The position numbers and the translations under genes are program-made. From Bolinopsis microptera (Eukaryota; Ctenophora; Tentaculata; Lobata; Bolinopsidae): DNA of 64,000 bases. Positions within the stretch are counted from its first letter, which is position 1, and every line of letters begins with the position of its first letter. The stretch covers positions 14,045,365 through 14,109,364 of the forward strand of contig NC_087082.1 in NCBI RefSeq assembly GCF_026151205.1. Reading direction: 5' to 3'. The notes beneath the pieces are model-generated. The model was not told where the DNA came from. It was given only the letters and a program-made list of their open reading frames with translations, and did no database searches. Positions 33,900-45,520 of the stretch are shown here, piece by piece.

Positions 33900-34200
33900 C
33901 TTTGTTTGACTGTGCCAAACCATGTTTGACCAACAAACTAGGGCCAGTGACCAAACTTTTAAGGGGTCTTGGACTCCGGGCGCACACAGTTTCTCACGTG
34001 GCAGATATACCCATATTTTTTTCAAATTTTGGCTCAATTCTTTCAAATAAACTAATCAGGGTCATTATAAATACAATTAATTGCATTATCACTGGCCTTA
34101 AAGTACTAGTAGAAGGCCTTACAAGCAAAATGTCGCGTTTTCTGCTGCACATTAACAGATTTGACGACATTATTCCATTGCACATAATATGGAAGGGGGT
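33900..34200. repeat. Fragment related to the 59.2-kb foldback element
   Basis: GACCAACAAACTAGGGCCAG, GTGACCAAACTTTTAAGGGG and GGGCGCACAC blocks match the arm at 59,220-59,300 (CAAACTAGGACCAGTGACCG and so on). The plus and minus frames here are repeat-derived. Confidence 0.6.
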
Positions 34201-34317
34201 GCACGATAAAAATAAACTTGCTCGGATTTTAAAAATTTTTGTACCATTGTTTGCATGTTTTCTAGAGACTGTGAGAATTTTCACAATACCAAATTTGTCA
34301 TACCTTTTTGGAAAGAT

Positions 34318-34549
34318 TTGACCATTGTTAATGGTTTGGCCCGGCGCGCGCTACTTCGTAGCATTTGCCGTCGGGCCATTTCGAGAAGAAAGCGGCGCGC
34401 GCTACTTCTAAGAAATTTAGACGAGTAACATCCTTGACCATTGTTAATGATCTGGCCCGGCGCGCGCTACTTCGTAGCTCGTGCCGTCGGGCCATTTCGA
34501 GAAGAAAGCGGCGCGCGCTACTTCGAAGAAATTTAGACGAGTAACATCC
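34318..34549 (+). repeat. 116-bp GC-rich tandem repeat, two units
   Basis: Units 34,318-34,433 and 34,434-34,549 begin TTGACCATTGTTAATG and include GGCCCGGCGCGCGCTACTTC, CCGTCGGGCCATTTCGAG and ATTTAGACGAGTAACATCC, with a few differences. A partial 14-bp duplication (GTCAAGTAACATCC) follows. Garbled units occur at about 42,900-43,060 and 43,612-43,730. Confidence 0.88.
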
Positions 34550-35060
34550 GTCAAGTAACATCCGTCAAGAAAAGATCAACGAGTTTCGCCTAGGTGCCAT
34601 ATTTGATGGTGCGCGGCTTTTGTATTGGAGCAAAATTAGCTGTAAAAGTCGCGTAATTTGACCAAATTCGTTGATGTTTGTCGTATTATTCGGATATATC
34701 TTCGGTTCCTGGAATGAGATCATTTTGAAAATTGGCGACGACCTTCCAATAGGGCTTTCACAACTGTCCGAAAAATTTGGTGGATATCGGAATTGATATA
34801 GTGATCAAAATTGGGCAAAATACGCTGCTTTTAGCTGTAACATAATGTCTGATGGTTGGATATGCTTTAAATTTTTTGGACACTTTCCTTGTAAGTCTAT
34901 GAGTAAGCTTACCAATTTTTGTAGCAATCGAAGGTCGGGAAAGATACTCAATATTATATCTATTTGTTTGAAATAAATTGTGCTGGCCGAAATTAGCGCT
35001 AAAAAACCATCCTACAGTCGGCACGCGCGGCTCGATGTCGATGGCGCACTACTATACCTA

Positions 35061-35908
35061 GCATAAGTCAAGACACTGGTGTAAATGTCCCAGGCCCCGG
35101 CTATGCTAATTAGTGAAAATCTATATTAAATCACGTCACTTTCCAGTATTAGCCACAATAATCCAAATGAGACTTAGTGCTTTACATTTAAGCCCCACTC
35201 TCAGCCCCGCTCCCACTCTGGTAATTAGTGTTTTTGGCAACCCTGAACGGTGCACTATAACATTACACACATCGCACCAGTCCAGCGGAGCGCCAAGCTT
35301 CTAGAATCATCCCCAGCGCAAGCCCCAATTACCAGCAATATTAGGGACGCCGACTTAAACCCGAGACTAATTTCTCCCAACCAGTTAGATCACGTAAACA
35401 GGGCCAACCCCTGTTGCCGCTTCCGAGCACAAATCCACTGAAAGTTTTCAACACAAAAGTGTCTGGGATCCATGAATCCCGGGGTTCCACGGGGTAAAAA
35501 TTAATTTGATTCAGTTGCTCCCGGACAATTCTTGTTTGCAAGACTTTCATCCCACTATATAAGCCGTGTAACATTGCCCTGGTACAGTTTTGGTAATCCA
35601 GCCGTATCTATATCCCTGGCTGAAGCCAAAACTTATAAAATTCGAAAATCATCCCCTTACCAACTTTATGGTTTATTGACCCAGATTATCCAATGCGGGC
35701 AAATGGCAATAAACCTCAAACTTAACACATCGTCACTACCACTTTTCCATTCATAGGGTGATCCACATTATTGTTTATTTTGTTTGACGATGCTTGTTTA
35801 TGTATTTAGCCCCTGCCATGTTTTACGTTGCATTTATCCAAGTCTTTTATTAGTACAAAAGGTCAATCCTAAATTAACGATCATTTTATATCCGTAATTA
35901 AGTAATAT
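35061..35908 (+). repeat. Duplicated segment, copy 1 (5' flank of the 36.4-kb gene)
   Basis: About 850 bp that recur at 54,393-55,488 in the same orientation. Begins GCATAAGTCAAGACACTGG and ends near TTTTATATCCGTAAT. No coding frame. Copy 2 has several insertions relative to this one. Confidence 0.88.
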
Positions 35909-36407
35909 TAATAAGCAACGAACAAATCTTAAGCACTCCTAAGCTATACGGACGGCCTTACCATATTATACGCATTAAGTCTATAGTCCTGGCGGGACAT
36001 TGAATCCCGTGACCCAGCTAGCTGCACGAGCTTTAAAATAGGCCACATAAATCATAATTGCTAACCGGGCAAATAATTAGTTTATTGGCGGTCATCCTGG
36101 CATGAGGACCAGTAGCCACAATATAAATGTTATCCGCCACAAGCTCGTGCCTTGTATCGGTCATCCTCTTATTCATCATGATCCAATCCTGATCTCCTCC
36201 TCTTCACCAACTGAACTCTACATCAAGTTATGTACCCTTTCTTTATTTTATATCCACGCCTAATCAGCTCTAAGAGAATGCTTTTAAGCAAACTAAATAC
36301 CTTGATCATCACGTCACCTAGCATTTCAGCTAACTTATAGCCCAAGCTCTAAAAAGGCAGCCCTTACAACTGGGTATTGGGTGTAGAAATATCCCTTTTC
36401 ATTTTAG
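35909..36407. other. Probable intron or 5' flank
   Basis: AT-rich DNA with no recognised exon. Ends with CCCTTTTCATTTTAG, a strong acceptor at 36,406-36,407. Confidence 0.45.
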
Positions 36408-36764
36408 CTTCGAACTCAAAAAAATATTTATTTCCCATTTCATCTATCACCGCGAAGATTGACAAAACCTCACCACTCCACTACCTCTCACTGGTTCGAG
36501 CAACCGCAGGAGAACTTGTATCAAATTGACGGCAACTTCGACACCATCTCCCCTCCTAACAGTATCGAGTCTGCCCCCTCCCTGGGGGATCTATACAGCT
36601 TCTTCGAGACCTCAGTCCTCAGCAAGCCAGCGGAGGAGGAGGTGGCAGGGTTGGTAGTGGGAAACCTGAACCAATCTCTGAGAGAGGACGTGAAGAAGGA
36701 GCTGGACTGCGAGATTAAACAAGAACGTCTGGACGAGTCTGAGGAGATTATGATTGAGAAGATT
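36408..36764 (+). CDS. Acidic protein exon with two SUMO-type motifs, unrecognised
   Basis: Open and in phase 0 from the acceptor at 36,407 to the donor GTAAGT at 36,765 (119 codons). No in-frame ATG occurs, so the start codon must lie on an upstream exon; the apparent start at 36,459 is a TTG. Recognisable stretches are SHWFEQPQENLYQIDGNFDT, SPPNSIESAPSLGDLYSFFE and, near the end, VKKELDCEIKQERLDE. VKKE and IKQE both fit the psi-K-x-E sumoylation consensus, which often occurs in pairs in transcription factors. Acidic and Ser/Pro-rich composition would suit an activation domain. No DNA-binding domain is visible before the sequence becomes unreliable at about 37,790. Family unknown; confidence is in the exon, not in a function. 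Confidence 0.65.
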
Positions 36765-36797
36765 GTAAGTTTTTGCCCTGAGAGTTCTTCCTAAATA
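36765..36797 (+). CDS. Read-through C-terminus (intronic polyadenylation option)
   Basis: If the donor at 36,765 is not used, the frame continues VSFCPESSS to a stop ending at 36,794, and AATAAA follows at 36,841. This would make a composite terminal exon. Confidence 0.35.
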
Positions 36798-36873
36798 TAT
36801 TTTGTTTCATGTTCATATTTGTTCTAATTGCTATTGATCGAATAAAGATAATTGAAATAACAAATATTTTCAG

Positions 36874-36912
36874 AAGCAAGATCTCCTGAAGTCTCTATTT
36901 TACTGCGGCTGA
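36874..36912 (+). CDS. Candidate short terminal exon
   Basis: Acceptor CAAATATTTTCAG ends at 36,873; phase 0 from the 36,764 donor gives KQDLLKSLFYCG and a TGA at 36,910-36,912. A poly(A) signal lies at 37,341. It competes with the microexon at 37,576. Confidence 0.4.
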   Translation, partial: KQDLLKSLFYCG

Positions 36913-37340
36913 TCTCGAGTTTACCTTTTGTTGGATCTTTCTTAAAGATGGACATTGGACAGCGATCACGTGGATTGTGAACAGATAATTTTGTACCGGG
37001 GGACAAATGAGACATTTTAATTGTGAAGGATGATTACAGCTCAAAAAATAAGTTTAAAAAAGTAATTTTATATGCAAAGTGCTAAAAAACCTCTGGGAAA
37101 TGTTAAAAACAATTGTTTGATCGTATTTATTAGAGGTTGCTTTATCAGTTGGTATTTTGGTGACCATTCAGATTATAGTTAGTTCCTGCAGTATGAGGCC
37201 GGTATATTCCCTCATTTCTTCAACAGTTATAATATTCGACTGTTTTGTTCAGGTTCAATGTATTTCTTATCGTTCATGTCCCATAATGCGGACTAGTTTT
37301 ATGAATTGAGTCGTATCAGACTCCCTTGGTAGTGAAATAG

Positions 37341-37346
37341 AATAAA
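37341..37346 (+). promoter_or_regulatory. Poly(A) signal AATAAA
   Basis: About 430 nt after the candidate stop at 36,912, same strand. Confidence 0.4.
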
Positions 37347-37575
37347 GTTGATGAAACATGCGATATCTTAAATGTTTTGTTCGCGATTTATGTTAATTAA
37401 GATGCTAAGTGTTTCTATAATTTTAGATTAAAATTAGATTAGTTTTGAGTGATGTTGACTCTTTATAAAGACTAGATTATTTGACATTTATAGTATTTAC
37501 ACTTTTCAGACGCAGAAATATTTTAAGTTGTTGTGTACGGAATGAGATCAAATTATATTGTTTTTTTTTCAATAG

Positions 37576-37596
37576 CAAGACTTTGACTCTGAAAAG
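37576..37596 (+). CDS. Candidate 21-nt microexon
   Basis: A long T tract and CAATAG, then CAAGACTTTGACTCTGAAAAG, then donor GTAAAC. It encodes QDFDSEK in phase 0 on both sides, so it can join the 36,408-36,764 exon without a frame change. Any following exon would fall in the unreliable region. Confidence 0.4.
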
Positions 37597-38169
37597 GTAA
37601 ACATGACTTTCTGTTAACCTTCATTACGTCCAAATCTAACGTTCTCTATAGCTAAGGAAGTGATGAGATTTTTATACGATAATAATAAGCTTTTGTCAAC
37701 AATAAGTTCTGTCAAATTGATGTTTTGATTTTTTAACAGTCCAATCATCTTAATTGATTTTACTTTTATATTGTTTCCGTTTTTTTAAGGCTGTTTATTT
37801 TTTAAATTTACTGGGTTTTGTTTCTTTTTCAAATTTTTGGAATTTTTTCCCTCTCACCAAATGATTATTTTTTTTAACCCAATCAGATAAAATTTTGCCC
37901 GTTTGCGGGAAAATTCCGGGGGGAAAGGGTTCGGGGAAAAGGTTTTTTTGGGAATTTTTAAAACTGGGCTATAAAAAAAGGTGCATTTTAGGGGGTAACC
38001 CAAAATTTCACTTTAAAGTCCCCCAATTTTAAATTGTTAAATCGTCCCACCCCTTGGGCCCAAGCACCTTGCCGGGCCGGCAAAAGAAAAGGAAAAATTT
38101 ACCCTTTTAATTTTTGTTTTTATATCTAAAAATTTCCCTCCTGGGGGTTTAAATTTCGATTTGGGTTAA

Positions 38170-40165
38170 ACTAATTTAGTTCAATAGTTTGATAATAAAA
38201 ATTTGGGCCCCAAAAACCCAAAATCAGGGGTAGGGGTTGAAAAACCGCCCCCCAGTGTCTCTTTTTTCCCAAAAAAAAGGGAAATGATTTTTAAATTTGG
38301 GGGAACAGACCGTTTAATGAAAATTTTTACCGAAATAAATGGGTTTTTTCGCCGTTTTTTTCAAATCAATAAGTTTTATTACAATTCTGACCCGGGATCA
38401 AAAAGGGAAAAAAAAAAGCGGCGCCCCGTTTTCCCATTCTGGGTAAAAATTTTGGCATTAGGGGACTGTTCCTAAAATTTAAATATCTTTTCCTTTTGTT
38501 TGGAAAAGAGAGACCGGGCAGGGGTTAACCTCCCCAGATTTTTTTTGGGCCCAAAATAAAAACTTTTTTTTTGTTTAAAATTAAAGGGCCCAGGATAATT
38601 TAAACACAGTCAAACTTCATTAACAAGGAGGTAATTTCGAGGGTTTTCGAAATTCCCCCTTTGAAAACTTTTCCCTTTTTGGGGGTTTTTTTAATATCGG
38701 GGCGATAACCGACTTTTATGGCATTTTTTTACTCTTTTCAATTTGGGCTTTAAATTCATATATTTTTGGCCTTTTAAATATCGGGGGGAAAGCAAAAATT
38801 TAAAATTCGAAAATCAGGGAATGAAAAAAATTCTTCACCTTTCGCACGTCCCAAATTTTTGAGGGGAAACTTCCCGTCCCCCGCATAAAATTTTTGACTC
38901 CCGGGAAAAATTTTTTCCCTAGTGGAAAATTTTAAAATATTAGTTTATAACATGCAATTTTTCAAAGTTTTTTTTCAAAAAGAAACTTGGACCCCAAGGG
39001 TGCCCCCCAAAGGGGAAAAAAAAATTTTAAAAAAATCAAAATTTTTTAGTGATTTTAGCTATTTTAAAAAAAATTTGGGCTTCCCCCCCACGGTGCAACT
39101 TTTTTTTCTTTTTTTTTTTTTAATTTTAAAAAACTAGCCTAAAACCCAAAATTTTACCCCTTTTTTAAGAAGAAAAATTAAACTCCACCCCCCAAAGGGG
39201 GATGCCCAAAAACACCAGAGTTATAAATTAAAAAATTTTTTGTGTTTTTTTAAAATTTTCTTAAAAAAAGGAAACTAATTAAATACAAATATTTTTTAAA
39301 AGGGAAAAAGGTTTGGGAAACTTTTCCCGGGTTTAATTTTTTAATGCTTGAACAATTATCTAAAGACGAAAATGTCCCAAAATTTTAAATTTAAAATTAC
39401 CTTTAATGGTGTAAAATCGATTTAAAATTGGGTTGTTTTTAAAAAAATCAATTTTTTTTTAAAAACATTTTAAATTTGATGACGTTTCAAGTATGAGGAG
39501 GATGAAAAAATTATTTTTCTTTTTTAAAAAAGTTAAAGTAAAAGTAAAAACCCGTTTACCAAAAAAAACCCGGGGTTTTTCGAAATGACTGTATTTTTTT
39601 TAAAAACTTTTGAATCTACGGAAAATTTTAAAAATGTAGGTACAATTAAACTGCAAAAACCCGCTATCCCTTATATTAATATTTCAGGGACAATCTGTTT
39701 TTTAAAAGGGGGGGTTTTCCAAAAAACCCCCTTCCCGAACTCCTAAAACCAAAAATTTTTTTTTTACGGTCGTTTGGGGAAAGGGTTCTAAAGCCCTGCA
39801 AATTTTCAGATCTTTTAACTAAATTTTTTTAACCCAGGGTTTTTAAAGGGCACCTGAAAAGGGCGTTTTGGGGGTTTTTTTCCCAAATTTTCTTTATAAC
39901 TGCGGCGCGTTTTTTTGGGGCAAATTTTTTTAAAAACCCTCCATAAAACTATTTCTTTTCTTTTCATTTTTAACCATTAAAATTTAAAATGTTTTTTGAA
40001 TTTAAAATTTACCTGCTGCCCAATTTTTTCGAAAAAAGCCCTTTAATCCCCTGGAAAACAAAAAAAGGGGAAAATTAAAATAGTATAGGGGGTAAATATT
40101 TTGGGTGAATTTTAAGGGGGGAGGGAAATTTTTGTTTGCCAGCATTGTAATTATAATATCATATT
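38170..40165. mobile_element. Corrupted copy of the 1.77-kb hairpin element
   Basis: Same order of blocks as 21,170-22,938: GTGTCTC, TTTTGTTTGGAAAAGAGAG, AACTTCATTAACAAGGAGGT, TTTCGCACGT, GCTTGAACAATTATCTAAAG and TTGCCAGCATTGT. Flanks differ from those of the clean copy, which supports mobility. Confidence 0.75.
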
Positions 40166-41639
40166 GGGGGAGCGGCTGATTAGCAGAAAAATTATTTGAA
40201 AACAAAAAGTGTTTTATGGGGTTAAATTTTAAATTTTTCAAAAACATTTTTAAAATTTTTTTTAAATGTTTCTTCTTATTTTTTGACATCTTACCTAAAA
40301 AACCTAAGTTCCAAAAAATTTTCGTATTTGTTTCCCAAAACCCTAAAATCCCTGATAGAAATTTAGAAAAACTGCACATTTTTCCAAAAGCCCAAAAAGA
40401 AAAAGGGAAAATATTTTCTTTAGTAAAAATAGGGTTTTAACCCGGGTTTGTTTTCAAACGGAGTACTACCCCAAAACCCTAAAACGGGTTTTGCCCTGTA
40501 CTGCAAGATGAGCCCCAGGGGGAAATTGGGGACTTTGTGGGATTTTGATTAATTCACTTGCATACGTGATTTTTTTATAACCAACCCACTGGAAATTTTG
40601 GGAACACTTCCACGATGTACGCGCCCAAAACCATGATTTTTTTTAAATTGGAGGGAGCGTTTCCTTTGAGGGTTTACACAGAAAGGTTTTATGGGAATAA
40701 CTTTTCCTCCTCTACTTCTAGATTGTTTGGGCGACCGTTACTTTTAAACGAAGGCCCCCTACGATGGAAACAAACCTCCATGTATAAAAAGAGTTAAAGG
40801 GCTTGTCAAACTTTTATTTATATGGGGCAAACTATTAGTATTTGCCAAACTTTATTGGCGCGATCTAAAATTTACCTTTTTTTTTGAAAAACAACTGTGT
40901 CTTTCTAGACAAAAAAAACTGATCACTTTTTGGGGAAAACAAAAGTTGCTGTTATACTCGCCTACCCAAAATATATATAAAAAATATACTTTCTCAATTG
41001 AAACCCTTTAGCCCAACGAAAATCATATGTTGGAGAGCCTTACATCGTTTGGTGAAATAAATTTGCATAAACTTATTACCCACAAACGGGTTTTTTAAAG
41101 ATTTTGTGATTTTCGGAGCAAAACAATTTTTAAGGGGAAAAAAAAATTGCCCCCTTTTTCCCTCGGGGGGAAGGGAACGGACGCGAAGTTTTTCCCTTTC
41201 CCTTTTCCCCCATACTCAAAAATAAATTCTTTTAAACCCATTTTTAACTTAATCAAAACCCTTTGACTTACAGTTAAAGTTAAACCCCAAATTTCCCCTT
41301 TCCCCCCATTTTACACCGTACCCAGTACGATAAAATTTTTTTTTCTCCCCTTTTAAAAAATTTTGGGAAAATTTTAGATCTCACGAATTTTTTGGGAAAT
41401 CAGTTTATCAGACAACGGTAAAGCGAGCTTGTCCTTTGGGTCCCTTTTGTCATTTTCCCCAGTTCCCCAAAATTAATATAAAACCCCTTTTTAAATTTGA
41501 TTTTTTGTGAACCATAACAAAATTTGGAACCATGGGAACGTACAGAAAAAAACCATTTTCAAAGGGGGAAAAAGTAAGGCTTTTTTTTACTTATGGGGAA
41601 ATTTTTAAAAATTTGGGTCTTAAATTGGGCGAGTGGACA

Positions 41640-43600
41640 CTGGAAGGGGGCTTTTGTATATAGATGTTATGCTTAAATTTAAAATTGGGGGGTTCCCACG
41701 TAATTTTTTTTTGAAAAGGGGGGTAAATGGGGAAAGGAAAAAAACCCCCCCAAAAAAACCACCTTTTTTTTTATAAATTTTCGGGGCAGATAAACCCGGT
41801 TTCTCAGGGTTCCCCAATTTTGCTTGGGGTTTTGGGTTTTTATAAAAATTTAGGGGGGCCCTTTTTAATAAAGGGATACCCTATTTGGCATTTTTTTGGG
41901 TTTAATATTTAATTTTCATTAAAAATTTACTTTTTGGTGCTCCGTGTTGGCTTTTTCACTAAATTTAAACGAAAAACCGGTGGGCGTTCGTTTTTTAAAG
42001 GGAAACCCCACATTTTTTTTTAAATAAATTTTTTTAAAATTTTTTTTTTTAAAATCAATTTTTTTTTTTTAAACTTTAGTAATTTAAAACTACAAAGGGG
42101 CTCAGAAAAACAAAAAGGTTTTTCCCTTTAAAATTTAAAAAGGGTAGGGGTTTTTTTACCAGGCGGGATTGCCGCCCCTTTTTTTGCATATCATTTTAAA
42201 TTTTCTTTTAAAAAGAAAATGAACACAAAAATTTTTTTGGGAAATTTAAATTTGGATTGATATGAAATTCCCCCGGAAAAATTTTTGTACTTCCTGGGCA
42301 TCTTATAAAATCTTTTTAGGGAAAAAAAGCAAAAATTTCAAAAAAGAAAACTAGTTTTTAGGTAAAACAAAATTTTGCCTTGTTACAATCATTTTGTGCG
42401 AATGGAAGAGAACCATGTTCAAAAAGGGGGTGACGGTTGTAGGGGGTAAAAAAAAGGTTTGGGGGAGGGAGAAAAAGAGTTGGTAATGAGGGTTCACGAG
42501 AGTTTGTGACGGTTTGTTTAAATTAATTTTTAAATCTTTTTTGCCCTGTCCCCAAACCATTTTGACCAACAAACAAATTTTGGCCATGACCAAATTTTTA
42601 AAGGGGGTCGGGACCCCGGGGCGCACAGGGTTTCTCACGGGGAGATAAAACCCATTTTTTTAAAATTTTGGGCTCAATCTTTCAAATAAACAAATTAGAG
42701 TTTTTTAAAAAAAACCCCAATTGCTTTTATCACGGGGCCTTTAAAAAAAAAGTAAGTAAAAGACACTTTAAAAAAGGGGGGGGTGCACAAAAAAAATAAA
42801 TTTCCCCGGTTTTTTTAAATTTTTTTGTACCAATACCTTTGGTTTTTTTAAACTGTGAATTTTTCACAATCCCAAAATTTGCCAAAACCTTTTTTGGGAA
42901 AAAAGTTTGCCCCTTTTGGGTTTAATGGCGGGCCCGGGGGCCGCGCTTTTCTTTCCCACTTGCCCATTTCGAGGGGAAAAAAAAGAAAAAAAAAAAAGGG
43001 AAAAAAAAGGGGGAAAAAAAAGCGGCGGCCGCTACTTCTAAAAATTTTAACAAAACCCACCGCAAAAAAAAGTTTAAAATTTAAAGTTTCGCCTAGTAAA
43101 AGGGTCCCTTTTTTTGAGGGGCCCCTTTTGGGGAAAAAATTTTGCGTAAAATTTCCGTAATTTACCAATTGGGTTTTTTTGGGCTTTTTTCATTTTTTTT
43201 TTTGGGTTCCTTAAGAGATCATTTTGAAATTACACCCCTTTCCCAATGGGCCTTTAAACTTTTCCAAAAAAATTTGGTGGATTCCGAATTGTTTAAAGTG
43301 TTTAAAAAATGGGGAAAAAATACGCTTTTTTTTCTTTTAACAAAATTTTTGAATAGTTGGATATTTTTTAAATTTTTTTGGACACTTTTTTAAATTTTTT
43401 AAATCTTTTTTTGTCATACTTGTTGACCCGCCTGTACGTAAAACTAGAAACCCCTACTTTAGGGGAAGCAACGGGGGGGCAAGTTAAACCCACTGTTACA
43501 AATCTATGATAACTTCCCAAATTTTTGGTTGCAAGGGGAAAGGTGGGGAAAAAGGTTGGGGTCAATATCTATTTTTTTGAAAAAATTGGGTTTGGCCGAA
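41640..43600 (+). pseudogene. Corrupted copy of the LDLa-exon region
   Basis: Colinear with 33,060-34,990. The signal exon (TTTACTTTTTGGTGCTC, about 41,920) and LDLa exon (TTGTGCGAATGGAAGAGAACC, about 42,395, and TTTGTGACGGTTTG, about 42,503) are recognisable but frameshifted. It may be the other haplotype, a tandem duplicate or an element copy; base quality prevents telling whether a functional exon exists. Confidence 0.7.
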
Positions 43601-44939
43601 ATTAGCGAAAAAAAATTGACCTTTGTTAATGATCGGGCCCCCCACCCCAAAATTTCTAGCTCGGCCATTTCGAGAAAAAGCGGCAGCCCCTACTTCGAAG
43701 AAAATTTAGACGATAACTTCCTTTCAACAAAAAAAACCACCTTTCCACCCCCACGCGGGGCCATTTTGGGGAGGGTTACACACCTAAAAAATGGTTAAAA
43801 AAATTTTTTAAAATTTTGGAACACAAAAAAGCCCCTCTCCCTTTAATTTTTTATAATAAATTGAATAATTATAAAAAGGGCATTCTAAACTCAAATTCCA
43901 AAAATTGTTTTTTAAACCCCAAATTTTAAAAAAAAATTTAGTTTTGGGTTTTAAACCCATGTGTTTGGGGATATTTTTACAAAATGTAAGTTTATTTAAG
44001 GGTAAATGTTCCGAGACCTATTATATAAATATTCTATTGCTTTTTAAAAATTCATATTATATACCTATTGCAACGGAAATTAGACTGCGCCGAGGGCATC
44101 CGGGGAATTGATGGGAAAAGGTTTTTTTTTTTTTTTTTTTTTAAACATTTTTAAACGTTTTTTTTGTTCCACTTTCCCCCTCAACCCTTGTTAAAAACAC
44201 AAATTTTTAAAAATCAAGGGGGGACAACCCAACCCCTTTTTTGGATTACGTAATAAAGGGAAATGAAGTCGTTTTAACTATTCTATAGTTTCTATAATTT
44301 TTTCCCGGGGAAGAAAGGGGAAATAAAGGAAAACCCGGGAAAAAAAAACCCTTTTATATTTAGCCCGGGGGCGTTTTCCCCAAAATTTGTTTGATACTTT
44401 TTGTACTATATTAAAATAATTTAAAAATTTCATTTTTCATACCACAAAAAGCCCCAAATTATACCCCCCAAACTATAGTCAAACCAATGCTGCACTTCCC
44501 CGGTTTTTATTTTTAAAACGGGGGCCCCGGCCCCTTTAAAATGCGGGGGCCCTAATCAGTGGGGGTAACGTTCTTAAAAAAATTTCTACCCCAAAATTTT
44601 ACAAACGACGTTTTGGGCCGTATAAAAACTTCCCACACCGGGGGTACGCCTTTTTAAATTACGGGGCGGGGGGCCCGTGGCGGAAAATCATCGGGGGCGT
44701 TTGGGGGGGTGGCGTCACACTTTTCAAAAAAAAACCCCACTTATTTGGTACTTGAAAAGTTTTGTTCGTCCCTTTTTCCTAATGGGCTTTTCAACAACAA
44801 TAAACTTAAACCCCTTGAAAAACCAGGGTAACCATAAATTCGGGGAAGTAAAAAAAAGGGGAAAAATTTTAAAAACCTCTAAAAGTCTAGAAGTTACTCT
44901 ATTTACCAGGGGAGAAACCCAAAACGAATTTTTTTTGGG

Positions 44940-45520
44940 CGTATAAGACCTCCCAATGTATCCTGTTTTTTGCTCGTTTTTCTGCATCTTCTATTTTGAT
45001 TTATCGACCCGGGAAAAAAATTTGAAACCCCCTTCCAACCACATACAACCTTTTTCTGAGGTCTACCTCTTACCTTTTACCATGCTTTGGGATCCATGCA
45101 AGACAGTTAGGTATTTTCTTTTTGGCACCCACTCAGGGCCCCAAAACCATCTGACCTACTGTCTTACAAAAGAAAGAAAACGGGGCGGGGTTCCCCGCTT
45201 TCTTTTTTTGTTCGGTTTAATTCCCCGGAAAAAATTTTTGGGGGTTTTTTCTCAGACTTCTTGATTTTAACCCAAATTTCTTTTTTTCGGGTTGGGGGGC
45301 GGGTGTTCCCTTTACCCCATTTCCAAAAAAACGGGATTTGGAACCCGGCTTTGTATATCCTTTTTTTATTGGTTTTCAAATGTTGCGCCCCACCTTAAAA
45401 CACACCCGGGTTTAAGGGCTAAAAAAATGCCCCGGGGGCCTTTTAAATTCGAGCTTTAGTTCTTTATTAAGTTCCACCGCATGATGTTAGAAACCCCAAG
45501 AAATGAAAGGGGCCCCTTTT
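44940..45520 (-). pseudogene. Corrupted LINE ORF2 3' end
   Basis: Plus-strand blocks CTGCATCTTCTATTTTGAT, CCATGCTTTGGGATCCA and TTTTAAATTCGAGCT match 18,210-18,690 of the LINE ORF2, same orientation. Coding is lost to inflated runs. Confidence 0.7.

Larger units (their letters stand above)
31313..35052. mobile_element. 3.7-kb structure with long inverted repeats enclosing two host-like exons
   Basis: The left arm (31,313 to about 31,905) and right arm (about 34,190-35,052) are reverse complements, starting from GTAGTGCGCCATCGACA at each outer end and including CCGCGCGTGCCGACTGTAGG. The right arm is longer because a pair of 116-bp tandem units (34,318-34,549) is inserted in it. Inside lie a TA-flanked 582-bp element and the signal-peptide and LDLa exons. 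The structure may be a composite transposon that captured a gene piece, or two copies of one element flanking a gene. Flanking duplications are not clear. Confidence 0.6.
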
